Below are positions 61,943-64,000 of a stretch of 64,000 nt of DNA, piece by piece. Origin of the DNA: Heterodera schachtii. Taxonomy: Eukaryota; Nematoda; Chromadorea; Rhabditida; Heteroderidae. Each line of letters starts with the position of its first letter. Position 1 is the first letter of the stretch. Under the pieces are notes generated by a model, which saw only the letters and a list, made by a program, of their open reading frames with translations, made no database searches and was not told the DNA's origin. The position numbers and the translations under genes are program-made. The stretch covers positions 124,001-188,000 of the forward strand of contig SIJG01000055.1 in the NCBI GenBank assembly GCA_023374025.1, given 5' to 3'.

Positions 61943-64000
61943 TTATGTTGATGAGAACGGAGCAAATATTACAGCCAAGTCAACTTTGTTGTGTGTTTCC
62001 GCTTGCCTTTGCCGGTAAACCGATGGGTCCAAACCTAACAAAAAGTTGAAAATTCGTTCCGAACAATTTATTAGCTACAAAGCTGAAGGAGATGCAAAAA
62101 AACAAAGATTATGTAACCTAAAATTATTTATAGTTTAGAAATTTATTTATAGAAACCAGCCCAATTTTGTTGATTTTAATTTCAAATCAACAAATAAATT
62201 AAAACAAATATGTTACCAATTATTTCTGCAATTTGACATGCATCGATTTCCTCGATTGGCTCGCAAAGGCGACTGACTACGGGATGGATTTGGTGGGCCA
62301 AGTAATAATGAATATCTGAATTAGTGAAGCCAACAAACAACTAATTGGTTATGTGCGTCCAAATTTTTCACTGACCGACGCTTAAATTTTCGTCCGCCAA
62401 AATCTCGGAAGGATGATAAGCACGCTGAGTTGCCGGATTGACAGTGCCATCCTTAACAAAAAGGTACATAAATAAGGAAGAAATGAACACAGCCGCACAC
62501 CTTGCAAATGACGTAATTCACAACATCGCCTTGTCTCAGACGGAACTTTTTGGATTCGTTCAAGCGAATTGCGACCAAAGCGTGGGGCTGCGCTTTTGTG
62601 TCTTTGTATTCGGACGGATTCCGCGTTAACTGCTTCAGAATCTCGAATTTGTCCAGCGCGACTCTGCCCGCCTCGATGTCCGCGCGACGTTCGGCCAAAG
62701 TCGCCCGAATCCGTTCGATGAGAGTGTCACGGTCAACCGAAGAAAGGATGAGGTTGACCACATCCCTGACCGGAATGTTGGTTGGATCACAAGAGATTAC
62801 CGTATCAATCGACGTGATTTAAAATACGTGGAATGGCACTCACTCGCCAATTTCCTTGGCCAATTGAGACCAATCGCGTCGCACAATGTCCAACCCCTTC
62901 AGTTCCTGCGTGACCACATTTTCATCGTTCAAATCAACAGCCAACGCGGCGTATTTCTTCTTTTTGAGCAAAAGTAAACGTTTGTAAATGCCGTCGATGT
63001 CCAACTCGAGCAAAGAATAGTTGCGATTCACTGCTTGTTTTAACTGAAATTGGGTGCAAATTTTGATAAGTCCTAAAGAATTGCCATTCCGCCTGACTTT
63101 TTGTGCAATTTGCTTGGCCTGCTCGAAATCTGTGGAATTTGTATTGACCATAATCGAGTCGGTGTCTCCGTAAATGACAGAAAAGTTCTCATTTTCCACG
63201 ATTGATTTTGCATGCAACAATAACTGTGAAGGAACAAAACGCTTAAAAACAAATTGAATTTTCCATTTGCTCACTTCGCGCCCTTTTGCCGTTACCATCG
63301 CCGCCAAAGTTTTTGCACAAAAGCGAGAATTTTGGAAGCCCAAACAGCCGTACATGCTATTCGCAGTGAGTTTGAGACCCAATTGTCGGATGTTATACTG
63401 ACAATGGGAAAGACAATTTTAAGGAGGTACAAAGTTAGTTAATACCCCCAGAAAAAATTGAATTTTTATTGGGGGGGGGGTAGTAAAAACAAACTTCGAT
63501 TAAACCCTTTGCCCCCCCCCCCTCCGTCCGAGTGCACTTAATTTTCCCCTGGATCATTTCTCACCAAAAAAAAAGAAAAACAAAAATGTTTCAAAAAGAT
63601 TATTTCTCGATTCTTATGAAAGAATTTTCGGGGGAAACGACTGTTCCGCCTCCGTCCCTTGTTTATTTGTTAGCTTTTCCGCCCTCTTCTCCTCTCCTTC
63701 TCCTCCACCTGTTTGTATTTGTCAGTGCCCACTCTCTCTCTGCTCATCCATTCCTTCACTTCCCTCCGTCGGTTGACCAATTTCCGAATTTCCGTCTTCA
63801 AAAGTCCGTCTGGTCGGCTTGAACCCGGCGGTGTTGGCAATTCCGTCTCAAGCTTAAAAAGCAAAAGAAATGTTTGGCCATCCACCGAATTCAGTCAGTC
63901 GCCCACCAAATCGTCAAAAGCACTGTCGACGGTGGTGAAGCAAATGTTGAACTCCTGAATGATGGTGGGGTAAAGGCTGTTGAAGTCCAACAGCACAACG
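61943..64000 (-). CDS. pola-1: DNA polymerase alpha catalytic subunit, central to C-terminal part
   Basis: Nine exons of a B-family polymerase running off the right edge: 63907-64000, 63709-63852, 63275-63397, 63098-63223, 62844-63043, 62501-62765, 62376-62451, 62217-62315 and 61943-62034. The enzyme extends RNA-DNA primers with primase at replication start. Motif A is [20 protein letters not shown]. The next regions are [13 protein letters not shown] (motif B), [16 protein letters not shown] (motif C), [12 protein letters not shown] and the alpha-specific [20 protein letters not shown]-terminal parts include RAYHPSEIL and [20 protein letters not shown], ending [20 protein letters not shown], then a stop at 61943 if unspliced. 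The conserved C-terminal zinc-binding region expected after GLDPS is not visible. The N-terminal half lies outside the window. Confidence 0.93.

Overview
This is a stretch of a eukaryotic nuclear genome, almost certainly nematode. Coding regions are split into short exons by many 40-70 bp GT-AG introns, and there are no bacterial operon or RBS signatures. Several families point to nematodes: Clc-like claudin-type proteins, a Mad3/SAN-1 type checkpoint protein and a Kunitz protein with a lustrin-like Cys module. Intergenic DNA and long introns are AT-rich but full of long poly-C/poly-G runs, palindromes and foldback elements. Species cannot be read from the sequence; a plant-parasitic (tylenchid) or similar nematode is a guess. 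Exon structures were assembled by hand from splice sites, frame continuity and remembered protein families. Most complete models close in frame.

Layout. 1-0.4 kb: end of a Kunitz gene. 0.9-3.5 kb: SPT3 (-). 3.9-6.3 kb: transaldolase and exosome RRP46 (+, 246 bp apart). 6.5-8.0 kb: UAP56-binding mRNA export adaptor (-). 8.9-14.35 kb: signal peptidase subunit 2 and TAF6 (+), TAF6 with a repeat-filled 1.9 kb intron. 15.9-16.9 kb: secreted polyproline protein. 18.5-22.9 kb: two tandem Clc-like genes. 23-26 kb: repeat cluster including a hAT-like element. 26.3-27.1 kb: Erv1/ALR sulfhydryl oxidase. 27.8-30.5 kb: second hAT-like element and a 62-bp minisatellite. 32.6-33.7 kb: atonal-like bHLH factor. 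34.7-38.0 kb: stomatin (-). 38-41.3 kb: unrecognised exon candidates. 41.7-42.2 kb: HMG-box protein. 43.0-45.5 kb: double-PHD protein DPF (-). 45.8-47.3 kb: SAN-1/Mad3. 47.9-49.7 kb: CHIP E3 ligase (-). 50.5-57.5 kb: ARIP4/RAD54L2 SNF2 helicase. 57.7-58.0 kb: tiny lipid-anchored protein candidate (-). 58.3-61.7 kb: nested inverted repeats around a candidate element gene. 61.9-64.0 kb: DNA polymerase alpha (-), running off the right edge.

Functional themes. Nuclear regulation is prominent: SPT3 (SAGA), TAF6 (TFIID/SAGA), DPF (SWI/SNF), ARIP4, HMG, bHLH. RNA handling (RRP46, export adaptor), proteostasis (CHIP, SPCS2, ALR), mitosis (SAN-1) and membrane proteins (stomatin, Clc-like) make up the rest. 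Several pairs are head-to-head with short shared upstream regions (SPT3/transaldolase 368 bp, DPF/SAN-1 355 bp). No single new pathway is evident. The most unusual material is the layered repeat landscape: hAT-like elements with perfect 8-bp target duplications, a GC-rich palindromic module reused in different elements, a palindromic repeat built around TGATCA, and an inverted-repeat-enclosed gene beside an apparently C-terminally incomplete polymerase alpha.
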